A stretch of 64,000 bases of DNA from Paenibacillus radicis (ex Xue et al. 2023) (GTDB lineage: Bacteria > Bacillota > Bacilli > Paenibacillales > NBRC-103111). The notes beneath the pieces were generated by a model. That model was not told the origin of the DNA and searched no databases. It saw nothing but the letters and a program-made list of their open reading frames with translations. Positions 26,632 through 35,599 of this stretch are shown here, piece by piece. Made by a program: the position numbers and the translations under genes. Position 1 is the first letter of the stretch, and each line of letters starts with the position of its first letter. Where the stretch lies: NCBI RefSeq assembly GCF_024722015.1, contig NZ_JANQBD010000025.1:1-64000 (forward strand), in the 5' to 3' direction.

Positions 26632-26749
26632 TTGGACAGCTCCCCTCGACAAAAAAATGTGGTGTGATTATCTTCAACTTACCACAATTTCTTCACCTAA
26701 TAACATGGAGAGATTAACTATACTTATTTTAAGCTTTGAATTTATTGAC

Positions 26750-26789
26750 AAAAAAAGAGCTGTACCAAAAGTCATTTTGGTACAGCCGT
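26750..26789 (-). terminator. Intrinsic terminator after the Rieske gene
   Basis: Reading minus, GGCTGTACCAAAA pairs with TTTTGGTACAGCTC and is followed by seven T. It lies 50 nt downstream of the stop codon at 26839. Confidence 0.92.
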
Positions 26790-26838
26790 TTATTGGATAT
26801 TCTCAGATGTGCGGAGATAAGGTCACTTCCAACGCGTA

Positions 26839-27282
26839 TTATATATGAAGAATAATGAGGCCGTCCTCCACCGTAATCGGGTATGTCTCTATCTTCGTCT
26901 CCTCTGCCTCTATAGTTGGCTCGCATACTACAGCAGCAACAGCGGCAGCTGGCTGTTCTACAGTAACATCATAGGTGCGGACAAGACATTTATGAGGATC
27001 ATAGATCGATTTGCCTGTTAAAATATCGAATTCCCAACCATGCCAAGGACATCTTATAATTTCCCCGCTTCGTCCGTATACATATTGTCCCGGTGGTGCT
27101 GTAAGCGTCATGCCAGTAACACGTCCTTGGCATAAGGGCGCCCCCTGGTGCGGGCAGCTGTTACGCATTGCGTAATAAGTACCGTTGACATTAAATACGC
27201 CGATAGACCGGCCTTCGGCTTGGACGATTTTGCGCCCACCGGCCTGTACCTCCGTAACCGTTCCTACAACATGACGTCCCAA
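26839..27282 (-). CDS. Rieske [2Fe-2S] domain protein
   Basis: A 147-aa soluble ferredoxin-like Rieske protein. Cluster ligands are C43-P-H45 (CPHQGAPL) and C78-PW-H81 (CPWHGWEFD), with 32 residues between the two motifs, about twice the usual spacing because of an insertion (VTGMTLTAPPGQYVYGRSGE). The start is TTG at 27280-27282 behind AGGAGGAG. It lies 52 bp downstream of an amidohydrolase and is probably co-transcribed. Such small Rieske proteins feed electrons to oxygenases or act as redox partners; no oxygenase is present here. The pairing with an amidohydrolase recurs in catabolic loci, but its substrate is unknown to me. Confidence 0.87.
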   Translation of the reverse strand: MGRHVVGTVTEVQAGGRKIVQAEGRSIGVFNVNGTYYAMRNSCPHQGAPLCQGRVTGMTLTAPPGQYVYGRSGEIIRCPWHGWEFDILTGKSIYDPHKCLVRTYDVTVEQPAAAVAAVVCEPTIEAEETKIETYPITVEDGLIILHI

Positions 27283-27334
27283 GCTGATCTCCTCCTAAAA
27301 GTTTCGCGGAGCGAAACTTACTTCGTCCATATAA

Positions 27335-28408
27335 TTATCGCAATCGGTAAAGTTCTCTGGCCGTGTCTGAAAAAATCCGGTTATATAAATCCTCCGGCAG
27401 CTTGGGGAACGCACGCTTCGGCGAGTCGAAGTCCCAATGCGGATAATCGCTGGAAAACATCAAAATATGGCGTGCATCCATCATATCCAGCACCTGCAGC
27501 AGATGCTGATCATTGTCCGGCCGTTCAATCGGCTGCGAGGCCATACGAACATGATTGCGTAAATATTCACTCGGCCGTTTGGTCAACCAAGGCACTTCGT
27601 ACCGAAGCCCTTTATACTCCGCGTCCAACCGCCACATTAATGCCGGAAGCCAGGAAACGCCGCCTTCGACAAGCACTACTTTAAAGTCAGGAAACCGTTC
27701 GAATACACCTTCGGTAATAAAGCTGACCAGATGCGCTTGAAAGCTTAATGACAGACAAGTATGCCACTCGATATAATGAGTCGGATAGCCGGGTGACGGC
27801 TGCTCATTTATCCCCATACCATCGGTACCCGGATGAATGGCAAAAGGAAACCCGTTACGCTCGCACGCTTCATAAATCGGATAATACTGCCGTTGGCCGA
27901 ACGGCGCCCTTGCTCCCGAGTCTGTCATAACCTGAACAAAATGCGGATGTCCCGCCCAACGGTCAATTTCCTTCGCTGCGGCCACCGGATCCTGATGCGC
28001 AATAGTAATCGAGCCTTTGAATACGCCGTCATTGTTGTATTTGCCGAGCCAGGTGTCGGCCAACCAGTCGTTGTATGCGGCAGCTAGCGCTGTCGCCAAA
28101 TCCGGATCGGGGATCATATTGCAAAAAGCCCGGGGCAGCAGAATAGCATGATCGATTCCGTATTCTTCAATAAGCTGCCGGCGCAAAAAGTCAGGGTCCG
28201 TGCCCGCTCCCCCGCCACCCGGAGGCTTTGCATCCAATCTGACCCCATGAACCGGGTTCTCATAAAAGCCTCCCCTGCCTGAAGGCAAATTCCGGCTGCG
28301 CCACGGCTCCTGCATATAGCTCCTCAACTCGTCACTGCTTTTCGGATATACATGAACATCACAGTCAATAATGCCTTTCTTTCCTTGTGCACCTTCAAAA
28401 TCCGCCAT
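27335..28408 (-). CDS. Amidohydrolase-2 family metal-dependent hydrolase/decarboxylase
   Basis: TIM-barrel enzyme of the PF04909 type, related to ACMS decarboxylase, gamma-resorcylate decarboxylase and 2-pyrone-4,6-dicarboxylate lactonase. About 357 aa from ATG at 28406-28408 (GAGGTG 6 nt upstream; an in-frame GTG three codons earlier lacks a site). Metal-site candidates: DCDVHV near the N terminus (D-x-H rather than H-x-H), HPGTDG and HYIEWH in the middle, and Asp in MFSSDYPHWD near the C terminus. Followed by the Rieske gene. Decarboxylation or hydrolysis of an aromatic or lactone compound is likely; the substrate is not assigned. Confidence 0.85.
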   Translation of the reverse strand: MADFEGAQGKKGIIDCDVHVYPKSSDELRSYMQEPWRSRNLPSGRGGFYENPVHGVRLDAKPPGGGGAGTDPDFLRRQLIEEYGIDHAILLPRAFCNMIPDPDLATALAAAYNDWLADTWLGKYNNDGVFKGSITIAHQDPVAAAKEIDRWAGHPHFVQVMTDSGARAPFGQRQYYPIYEACERNGFPFAIHPGTDGMGINEQPSPGYPTHYIEWHTCLSLSFQAHLVSFITEGVFERFPDFKVVLVEGGVSWLPALMWRLDAEYKGLRYEVPWLTKRPSEYLRNHVRMASQPIERPDNDQHLLQVLDMMDARHILMFSSDYPHWDFDSPKRAFPKLPEDLYNRIFSDTARELYRLR

Positions 28409-28500
28409 TGCCTTCACCTCATCATATAGTCTGTCGGGATCAGTCCATGGAACGCGTTCATCTTAGCAGCTGAGACGGCGGCGTACTACAGACATTTTTT

Positions 28501-28620
28501 TATAATATCTGACTTTATAAGTTTTCAGTGGAGCTGAACAAGTCTGATATTGCAAGAAAAGCTACAACTTAGACACGAATGTATCTTCTTCGAAAGGGCT
28601 TCGATCAGAAGCTCTTCTTA
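28501..28620 (-). repeat. Structured intergenic repeat family 1, copy D
   Basis: Reverse-strand copy of the element at 1018-1133. Module 1 closes with AGCTTTTCTT and AAGAAGAGCT, where one A-U pair has become G-U. Module 2 keeps the outer stem AATATCAGACTT/AAGTCAGATATT (one mismatch) and the TTCAG/CTGAA hairpin. The poly-A following module 2 is present (T7 at 28495-28501 on plus). It separates the sugar-transport operon from the amidohydrolase gene. Confidence 0.85.
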
Positions 28621-28646
28621 CCCGGCCATATATTTCCTAACCCTTC

Positions 28647-29528
28647 CTAACCCTTGACCGAACCTAACATTACACCTTTGGCAAAATGCTTCTGCAAAAA
28701 CGGATAGACGATAAGAATCGGCGCCATGGACAGCATAATGGATGCCATGCGGATCGTTTCCTGCGGCAAAACCCGGTCATCCCCGCCTGCACCTGCCTGA
28801 CCGACACCATTGGAATCGGAGTCTATAACGAGTGTTTTGACGAGCACCTGAAGCGTCCACTTTTTAGAATCTGAAATGTATATAAGCGCATTAAAATACG
28901 TATTCCAGTGAGCAACGGCGAAGAACAGTGTGAAGGCAGCAATAGCCGGCATCGATAGCGGTATAACAATTCGCAGAAATACCCCAAGATCCGAGCAGCC
29001 GTCAATCCGTCCCGAATCTTCAAGCTCCGACGGCAGCGATTCCAGAAAGCTTTTGATTACGATAAGGCTCCAAGCGCTGGTTAATCCCGACCAAATCAAG
29101 GACCAATAAGAGTTAAGCAGCCCCAATTCTTTTATCAAAATGTAGCTCGGTACGATTCCCGCATTAAACACTAAGGTGAAAATAACCGCGCTCATCATAA
29201 TGCCGCGTCCTGGCATCGTTTTCTTGGTCAGAGCATAAGCCATGGAAAAGGAAACGATAACGTTAAGAATAGTGCCGATTACCGTAATGAAAACCGTACT
29301 TTTCAAAGCGTTGATAAAGCTGTTGGTAGATAAAATATACTTGTAGGCGAGAAGCGACCATTTCTCGGGAAATAAATAAAATTGCAAAGGGATATAGGCT
29401 TTGGGATCGGTAAAGGAAACACTAAACACGTAAATAAACGGAAAAATACAAATGATTGAAATGATGGCCAGGAGCGAATAGTTCACCCAGTCAAACAATG
29501 TCAGCTTTTTGCGCGCAACAAAACTCAT
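28647..29528 (-). CDS. Carbohydrate ABC transporter permease (LplC/CUT1 type)
   Basis: Second membrane subunit of a CUT1-type sugar importer. Start at ATG 29526-29528 (GAAGGAGGGG upstream), giving 293 aa; the open frame extends further but overlaps the preceding gene. Six membrane helices and the EAA loop DLGVFLRIVIPLSMPAIAAF. Ends with the family-typical ...KGVMLGSVKG. No ATPase gene is in the cluster, so a shared MsmX-like ATPase elsewhere is expected. The stop codon lies within a 10-bp tandem duplication (AACCCTTCCT). Confidence 0.9.
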   Translation of the reverse strand: MSFVARKKLTLFDWVNYSLLAIISIICIFPFIYVFSVSFTDPKAYIPLQFYLFPEKWSLLAYKYILSTNSFINALKSTVFITVIGTILNVIVSFSMAYALTKKTMPGRGIMMSAVIFTLVFNAGIVPSYILIKELGLLNSYWSLIWSGLTSAWSLIVIKSFLESLPSELEDSGRIDGCSDLGVFLRIVIPLSMPAIAAFTLFFAVAHWNTYFNALIYISDSKKWTLQVLVKTLVIDSDSNGVGQAGAGGDDRVLPQETIRMASIMLSMAPILIVYPFLQKHFAKGVMLGSVKG

Positions 29529-29544
29529 CGCAGGCTCCCCTCCT

Positions 29545-30519
29545 TCAATAAATGCCTTCGTGTCCCAGCTTTTTGACAACGTAATTAGATGCAAGCACAA
29601 GCACAAGACCGACGACACCTTTAAACATTCCGACTGTAACCCCGGCACTGATCTGTCCCTTCAATATACCGTGTGTATACGCATACGTATCAAACACTTC
29701 CGAGACCGACAGAACGAGGGGATTCTGCATCAGCAGCACCTGCTCGAAGCCGACGTCGGCCATATGACCCAGCCTTAAAATAAGCAATATGATAATGGTC
29801 GGCCGAATCGCCGGTAATGTAATATGCCAAATTTGATGCCAACGGTTAGCTCCGTCCACAACAGCCGCTTCATATCTCTGCGGATCAACTCCCGCCATCG
29901 CTGCGAGAAAGATGATGGTGCCCCAGCCTGCTTCCTTCCACATGCTTTGCGCGGTAATGAGTCCCCAGAAAAAATTCGGATTGGACAAAAATGCCACGCT
30001 CTCATGACCGGAACCTGTAATAAGTTTATTCACAATGCCCACATCGGTGGAAAGAATGAAGAAGGTCATACTTGCTACCACTACCCAGGACAAAAAATGC
30101 GGCAAATACACAATCGATTGGTTTAACCGTTTAAACACTTCATGCCTGACTTCATTCAACATTAGCGCCAAAATAATAGGGACCGGAAACATAAACAGCA
30201 GCCCGATCAGATTGATGGCGAATGTATTTCTCAGCATCATGTAGAAGGCGTTATCGGTGAACAATTCGTTAAAATGCTTCGCTCCAACCCACGGACTGCC
30301 CCAGAAACCGCCGAAGGGATTATAATCTTTAAAAGCAATCAGCAGTCCCCACATCGGGGCGAACTTAAACAGGACGAAATAAAGCACGCCTGGCAAAGCA
30401 AGCAAATACATATATTTATGCTGCAGCATGCGGATCCAGAGTCGGGGCCAATAGCCGGTATTCATTTGATTTTTGAGCACGGACTTCGCCGTGTCAGCCG
30501 TTGCAGCGGGCTCCAGCAT
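29545..30519 (-). CDS. Carbohydrate ABC transporter permease (LplB type)
   Basis: First membrane subunit of the CUT1 importer, about 324 aa from ATG at 30517-30519 (GTGAGGTG upstream; an in-frame GTG three codons earlier overlaps that site). Six helices, with EAA loop VVDGANRWHQIWHITLPAIRPTI. LplB-type permeases in Paenibacillus pair with LplC-type permeases and large lipoproteins such as the one at 37901-39469, and import oligosaccharides derived from polysaccharides. It lies 64 bp downstream of the glycosidase gene and 16 bp upstream of the partner permease. Confidence 0.9.
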   Translation of the reverse strand: MLEPAATADTAKSVLKNQMNTGYWPRLWIRMLQHKYMYLLALPGVLYFVLFKFAPMWGLLIAFKDYNPFGGFWGSPWVGAKHFNELFTDNAFYMMLRNTFAINLIGLLFMFPVPIILALMLNEVRHEVFKRLNQSIVYLPHFLSWVVVASMTFFILSTDVGIVNKLITGSGHESVAFLSNPNFFWGLITAQSMWKEAGWGTIIFLAAMAGVDPQRYEAAVVDGANRWHQIWHITLPAIRPTIIILLILRLGHMADVGFEQVLLMQNPLVLSVSEVFDTYAYTHGILKGQISAGVTVGMFKGVVGLVLVLASNYVVKKLGHEGIY

Positions 30520-30583
30520 ACCATGCACCTCACTTTTATTTGACGTTTGTGATTCGGGTTAACGGGATTCCGACCCGCTTATT

Positions 30584-33280
30584 TTATTGCTGACGGAGGT
30601 GGTAATACGGCTGATTGGAAAGATCAGCATTCAGCCCCGGAACGAGCCATGCTTCCCCAAGTTCATTTCTTAGCTCAAAAAAGTAAATGAGCGGATAGGA
30701 GGAATCCGTATAGCTGCCCGGAATGACAGCAGAATAATGTCCCTCAGATTGCTGCATGGTTACAGTCTGATAAGACTCCGCTTGATGTGCATGCCTGTAA
30801 AGCAGACTCACGTGCACATCTATACTAGCTCCGGCAAGCATCAAATGCAGTTCTACCGGCTCTCCCACACGGAATGTTCCCGGTGATACATGGTTGTATA
30901 GCGGACGCTGCAGCACCGCTGAACCTGAGAGAGCTCCTGCAGACGCCGTCTCCAACGGAGCTGAACCTTCATAATCTTTGGCGGCTTTGAGATACACCTG
31001 CTCCATCGCAGCGATATCTTCATCGATCCCTGCTAACCGGTCGGACCAGTGACCCTTCATAAACGGCTTATAGCCGAAGGTGATGTCATCACGGTACACA
31101 TCCTTGGTTATGGCAACGACTCTCTCCCAAGCCGACCGCGCAGAACGGTAGCTCTGTAAGGCCGCCTGCAGCTGCTGGGGATTGCCGGTCCGCTCGAACA
31201 TGGCGTAGGCAACTCCGGCACGCAGCTTATCCGCGAAGAAGCGACCGATTCCCGCCTGAGCAGCGATATCGACAGCCCAGCGCCGGAAAGTAGCGCCTGC
31301 CGAATCGCTCACTAATGTGCCGGCTGCGGCCAAATGCCGTTCGGCCGCTTCCGCGAGCCCCGATAGCCGGTCTGCGACTTCAAGCGGTGAATATTTGCCG
31401 CGCCGCTCGCCTCTCACTGTATCATCGGCAAACTCATTGATCCCATAAAAGATGGCGGTGTCAAGCGGACTTACTGCGCCGAATGTATGCGGGGCAGGGG
31501 TGTCAAAATAAGTTTCGGATTGCTTGCCTATGTCGACAATCGCCAGATTATTGTACATCTCCGGCCAAAAATAATTGTTCGATGCAGACGGCAGATGAGC
31601 GGTCGTAATCAGCAGCAATATTCGGCTGGCATTTGCCAGTGCCTCGCCTAAATCAGGCCCTGCCCCCTGGAACTCATGACGCAAATATCTTTGCCATTGA
31701 TCTTCAGCAGCGTCAGGATTGTAATTCAATCTTCCCCACACACGGTAAGTGTACAAATATTTATTCCAGCCATGGCCCTCCATTTGCAGCCCCGCATCCT
31801 TATAAAGCTCCCGTCCCCCCGGAGTACCGCTGGTTTTCCGCGCTTTGAACGACATCGGCTCACAGAGCTCTACGCCGAGGCTGTCGCAGAAGCTCCCGCT
31901 GCGCCCATAGCCCGCAGCCATTGCAGGATCACCCCATAACAATACCCGCTGCGTTCCGGGCCAAATGCGGTGAAGCACCCCGGTTTGCCGGTTTTCATTC
32001 AAATAATCGGCATAGCCGTATCGCGTAAAACGCCTGTAAGTGTTTGTAACTCCCATTAATTCAGCACGCTCCGTCGTCGCAACCGGTAATTCTCTGGCGC
32101 GAATGGCAGCCTGATGGTAAGGCAAGCCCATATGCTCCGCCCAAAATTTAGGGGAAACAATGACCGGCATTCCGGTGCCAAGAGCAACCTCCAGCATCTG
32201 AGAGTCCACGCCTTTAGGATGCATGTCGATCTCCACTTCCCGGCCGCATCCGGTTATCCCTTTCATAACTTCATTCCAGAACACATGCGAGGGCTCCGGA
32301 ATACCCCCTTCGTAATGCGTGCGAATGGTCACACCGTCTATATTTGGACATAGCTTGAGCAAAAGACCTAAAGCATCCCGGCAGTAAACGGCATGGTTCT
32401 GCTCATCCACACCTTCAATGGTGTGAAGCTCATTAGGACTATCCAGCATCTGATAGGCATGATTCCATAGCCCAAGCTGGAAATGGATACCGCGCAGCTT
32501 AGCTTCATGGCTAATATACTGCAGCATGGCTAAATTCCGTTCCGCTTCTCCCTCCGGTAATTCACGAACACGTACCCCATAACCGGGGACAGAAACAAAA
32601 AACGGATATGCGAATCCAAAATAGTTGTCCTGCACATTCGGGTCATGCCCATAGTCATACGATATACCAAGAGTCAGATGCAGCCGGTTGAAACGGTGCG
32701 TGGCCAGCTCGGTCAAATACTCTTCCCAGAACAGCTTATCGTAGAACCATGGCTTATCTTCAATTTCACTGCAAAATGAACGGCTAATACTGCGGATTCG
32801 ATTTGCCGGCTGCTCTCTGTACGACTCTATTTCCGCCAGCGCTGCCAGCGGTTCATCGCTGCACTGAACACGGTCCGCCAGCTCCAGAACTCCGTAGATC
32901 AAGCCACGAATATCCGCCCCGATAATAGCAATAGCAGCTATACTCTGTGCGACTTCTGCCGCTTCAGCAGGCTCTCTCAAGATGCAGAATGATTCCGCAG
33001 CATCCGGCTTAAAGTCAATTCCAGTCCCGATTGAATGCAGAAGCTTCTGCGCCGTTTCGGAGCCGGCTCCGGTAATAGTAATCTTCAGCTTATACCCGGA
33101 TCCCAAATTTCCATCATCTGCCGGCTGTCCGCTCGAATCAACCGAAATTCCCTGCTGCTCCAGCACATGCGACAAACGCGCAACTGCCCACTCTGCTGAA
33201 TCTGCGGCAACCGCAACCGCTGTATCTGTGAAATCACATATCACCCGAATCCGTTCTTTACTTCTGTCACGATCTTTCAT
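30584..33280 (-). CDS. Large putative glycoside hydrolase (GH67/GH20-type N-terminal domain, 898 aa)
   Basis: Cytoplasmic protein without signal peptide. Residues about 1-150 resemble the alpha/beta domain found before the barrel in GH67 alpha-glucuronidases and GH20 hexosaminidases (ending RGLIYGVLELADRV). Residues about 155-480 look like a TIM barrel (RIRSISRSFCSEIEDKPWF, FNRLHLTLGISYDYGHD, GVTIRTHYEGGIPEP, EIDMHPKGVDSQ). A helical region and a beta-rich C-terminal domain (about 790-898) follow. Acid/base and nucleophile cannot be fixed by eye; E and D in RTHYEGG and EIDMHP are candidates. ATG overlaps the dehydrogenase stop by 4 nt. An intracellular exo-acting uronosidase or hexosaminidase is a reasonable guess. 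Confidence 0.65.
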   Translation of the reverse strand: MKDRDRSKERIRVICDFTDTAVAVAADSAEWAVARLSHVLEQQGISVDSSGQPADDGNLGSGYKLKITITGAGSETAQKLLHSIGTGIDFKPDAAESFCILREPAEAAEVAQSIAAIAIIGADIRGLIYGVLELADRVQCSDEPLAALAEIESYREQPANRIRSISRSFCSEIEDKPWFYDKLFWEEYLTELATHRFNRLHLTLGISYDYGHDPNVQDNYFGFAYPFFVSVPGYGVRVRELPEGEAERNLAMLQYISHEAKLRGIHFQLGLWNHAYQMLDSPNELHTIEGVDEQNHAVYCRDALGLLLKLCPNIDGVTIRTHYEGGIPEPSHVFWNEVMKGITGCGREVEIDMHPKGVDSQMLEVALGTGMPVIVSPKFWAEHMGLPYHQAAIRARELPVATTERAELMGVTNTYRRFTRYGYADYLNENRQTGVLHRIWPGTQRVLLWGDPAMAAGYGRSGSFCDSLGVELCEPMSFKARKTSGTPGGRELYKDAGLQMEGHGWNKYLYTYRVWGRLNYNPDAAEDQWQRYLRHEFQGAGPDLGEALANASRILLLITTAHLPSASNNYFWPEMYNNLAIVDIGKQSETYFDTPAPHTFGAVSPLDTAIFYGINEFADDTVRGERRGKYSPLEVADRLSGLAEAAERHLAAAGTLVSDSAGATFRRWAVDIAAQAGIGRFFADKLRAGVAYAMFERTGNPQQLQAALQSYRSARSAWERVVAITKDVYRDDITFGYKPFMKGHWSDRLAGIDEDIAAMEQVYLKAAKDYEGSAPLETASAGALSGSAVLQRPLYNHVSPGTFRVGEPVELHLMLAGASIDVHVSLLYRHAHQAESYQTVTMQQSEGHYSAVIPGSYTDSSYPLIYFFELRNELGEAWLVPGLNADLSNQPYYHLRQQ

Positions 33281-34485
33281 CTATTAACATCTCCTTTGCT
33301 CCCGCTAAAGTCATATTCATAACAGAGCTTATAGAGCTCCACAATTTCCGCATGAACCGGAATGGTCGGATTATTGGCAGGACTGCCGCTCTTGAGAGCA
33401 TCGTCCGCCATTCTTGGCAAAGCATTCAAGAAGACTTCCCGCTCAATACCCCAATTTTTCAAATTAGGGATTTGCATCGCCGTGCATAAACGTTTAATTT
33501 CCTTTATCACCGCATCAGCCCATTGTTCATCCGTTAACTGCTCTACCGTAAGCATCGGCAGCATGATCCGCCCTATATCCGCTAATCGCGGCAATGCATC
33601 CTTCTTGCTGTATTCCAGAACGGCCGGAAAGAGCATCGCATTGGATATCCCGTGTGGCACATGAAATTGCGCTCCTATCGGTCTAGACATGCCGTGAACA
33701 AGAGCGACAGATGCATTGGAGAAAGCAGCCCCGGCGATCATCGCTCCGGTCATCATTTTTTCCCGGGCAGCTACGTCATCGCCATGCTCATAGGCGCGCA
33801 GAATGTTCGCCGAAATATCGCTTACTGCCGACAGGGCAAGGGCATCTGTAACCTGATTCGCCTTCCTGGACAAATAAGCCTCCACAGCATGGCACAATGC
33901 ATCTATTCCCGTTGCAGCCGTGGTGCCCGGCGGACAGGTGAGAGTCAGCAGAGGGTCGATCAATGCTATTTGAGGGAGCAGCTCAGGCTGCGAAATCATC
34001 ATCTTTTCATTCGTTGCCGAGTTTGTAATAACGGTTACTTTCGTAACCTCAGACCCGGTCCCGGCTGTCGTTGGAATAGCTATAAGCGGCAGCGCTTTAT
34101 GGTCGAACATCCGCTTACCACCGGCATAATCGCCGATATATCCGTCATTATGCATCATTACAGCCACAGCTTTGGCCGTGTCCAGACAGCTTCCTCCGCC
34201 CACAGCTACAATGAAATGGCATTCATGCTCCCGGCACCGGCTTAGTCCTTCGTCAACATGCTTATCTGTCGGCTCTGTATCTACTCCCGTATAGCTTACG
34301 CTGGAAACAGACGCAGACTGAAGAAGCTGTTCGCAGCGCTCTACGATTCCAAGCTTTTTCATAACGGGATCGCTTATTATTAGCGCCTTACTCCCCATTA
34401 CAGAAGCCCACTTGCCTAGCTGGTCAAATGAGTTAGAGCCGTTGACTACCGTTTCCGGCAGAAACAGACGATGCAAGATGTTCAT
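33277..34485 (-). CDS. Iron-containing alcohol dehydrogenase
   Basis: NAD(P)-dependent dehydrogenase of the Fe-ADH family, 402 aa from ATG at 34483-34485 (GGAAGGATTGAGG upstream); the longer open frame overlaps the preceding gene. The nucleotide loop VGGGSCLDTAKAV and metal-site regions DALCHAVEAYLS and HGMSRPIGAQFHVPHG are intact. Overlaps the glycosidase gene by 4 nt and follows the enolase-superfamily gene by 16 bp. In this operon it may reduce or oxidise a sugar-acid-derived aldehyde or alcohol (for example lactaldehyde/glycolaldehyde or tartronate semialdehyde-like products). Substrate not assigned. Confidence 0.88.
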   Translation of the reverse strand: MNILHRLFLPETVVNGSNSFDQLGKWASVMGSKALIISDPVMKKLGIVERCEQLLQSASVSSVSYTGVDTEPTDKHVDEGLSRCREHECHFIVAVGGGSCLDTAKAVAVMMHNDGYIGDYAGGKRMFDHKALPLIAIPTTAGTGSEVTKVTVITNSATNEKMMISQPELLPQIALIDPLLTLTCPPGTTAATGIDALCHAVEAYLSRKANQVTDALALSAVSDISANILRAYEHGDDVAAREKMMTGAMIAGAAFSNASVALVHGMSRPIGAQFHVPHGISNAMLFPAVLEYSKKDALPRLADIGRIMLPMLTVEQLTDEQWADAVIKEIKRLCTAMQIPNLKNWGIEREVFLNALPRMADDALKSGSPANNPTIPVHAEIVELYKLCYEYDFSGSKGDVNR

Positions 34486-34501
34486 TTCCTCAATCCTTCC
34501 G

Positions 34502-35599
34502 TCACTTCTGCGAAATTTGATAATCTGCCTTTTCCAGCCATTCCGGATTAATAGTAACTCCCCAGCCGGGTCCATCCGGTACGTTGACTTTCCCGTCCCG
34601 CACTTCCGTCTTCGTGGTAAATAAAGAGTTCGTCCACGAATCGGACTCGATGGAATATTCCATAAATGTGCCTGCATTCGGTATGGCGGCCACCATATGC
34701 AGGGTGAAGATAGTGACCATGGAGTGATTCGCCGCATGGGGGGTGCAAGTCATCCCCGCGTATTGGGCAAGCCGCGCTACCTCCATAGCCCGGCTAAAGC
34801 CGCCGGTATAGCAAATATCCGGCTGTACAATATCTACCGCATGCATGGAAATCATCCGTTTCCAATGGGCCATATCGGTATCCTGCTCACCTCCGGTTAC
34901 AGCCACATCCAACGCATCTGTAACCTGCTTCGTCCATTCCAATTCCGGATACGGACACGGTTCTTCATAATGGACGACACCGTATTGCTCCAGCATGCGC
35001 CCGACCTCAATCGCTCTGCGCGGGCTAAAGCCGCTGTTTGCATCAACATACAAAGCTGTATGGTCGCCGATGGCTCGGCGAACGGCAGGTACAACCTGCT
35101 CGGTCCGTCCCGGGTACACATCAACATCACGTCCGAAATTATTGCCGATGCGGATTTTAAATGCCCGAAAGCCATAGTCCTGCTGCAATCTTTTCAACCG
35201 CTCTGCCTCGTCCTCAGGAGAAATGTCCCTGCGCATGCTGGAGCCGTATACATCCACCGGACGGGGCTTGCCTCCAAACAACTCGCAAACACTTCGGCCT
35301 GCTCTTTTCCCTTGGAGATCCCACAATGCCGTATCCAGCCCGCCAACCGCTCTGCATACGTAAGAGCCCGGAAACTTATGCTCACCTTCCACACATCTTT
35401 CTACCAAATTCTCTATTCGCTCTGCATCAGCACCCAGCGCATAAGGAGCTATCTGCTGATGCAGCACCATAGCCGATATGTTAGCGTGGTATGTAGCCAT
35501 CTGCCCATAACCTTCGTGTCCGTCATCGGTTCTGACTCTAACGATACTGATATTCCTGGTTGTAAAGGTTTCTATGCTTTTGATTTTCACCAAGTTCAC
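34502..35599 (-). CDS. Mandelate racemase/muconate lactonizing enzyme family protein (probable sugar-acid dehydratase)
   Basis: Enolase-superfamily enzyme, 365 aa. Capping domain (about 1-125) and barrel with Mg ligands Asp186 (YVDANSG), Glu212 (HYEEPCPYPE) and Glu238 (GGEQD). The K148-I-R150 motif and the Asp261/His288 dyad (VQPD, CTPHAANH) place it in the mandelate-racemase subgroup, which includes gluconate, galactonate, rhamnonate, glucarate and other acid-sugar dehydratases. Start overlaps the GH42 stop by 4 nt. Together with the two glycosidases this suggests dehydration of a released aldonic or uronic-type acid to a 2-keto-3-deoxy acid; the exact acid is unknown. Confidence 0.85.
   Translation of the reverse strand: MNLVKIKSIETFTTRNISIVRVRTDDGHEGYGQMATYHANISAMVLHQQIAPYALGADAERIENLVERCVEGEHKFPGSYVCRAVGGLDTALWDLQGKRAGRSVCELFGGKPRPVDVYGSSMRRDISPEDEAERLKRLQQDYGFRAFKIRIGNNFGRDVDVYPGRTEQVVPAVRRAIGDHTALYVDANSGFSPRRAIEVGRMLEQYGVVHYEEPCPYPELEWTKQVTDALDVAVTGGEQDTDMAHWKRMISMHAVDIVQPDICYTGGFSRAMEVARLAQYAGMTCTPHAANHSMVTIFTLHMVAAIPNAGTFMEYSIESDSWTNSLFTTKTEVRDGKVNVPDGPGWGVTINPEWLEKADYQISQK

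Noticed and set aside
33277..34737. Long N-terminal extension (84 residues) on the iron alcohol dehydrogenase
   Set aside because: The extension is the out-of-frame shadow of the enolase-superfamily gene; a strong ribosome-binding site precedes ATG 34483-34485.
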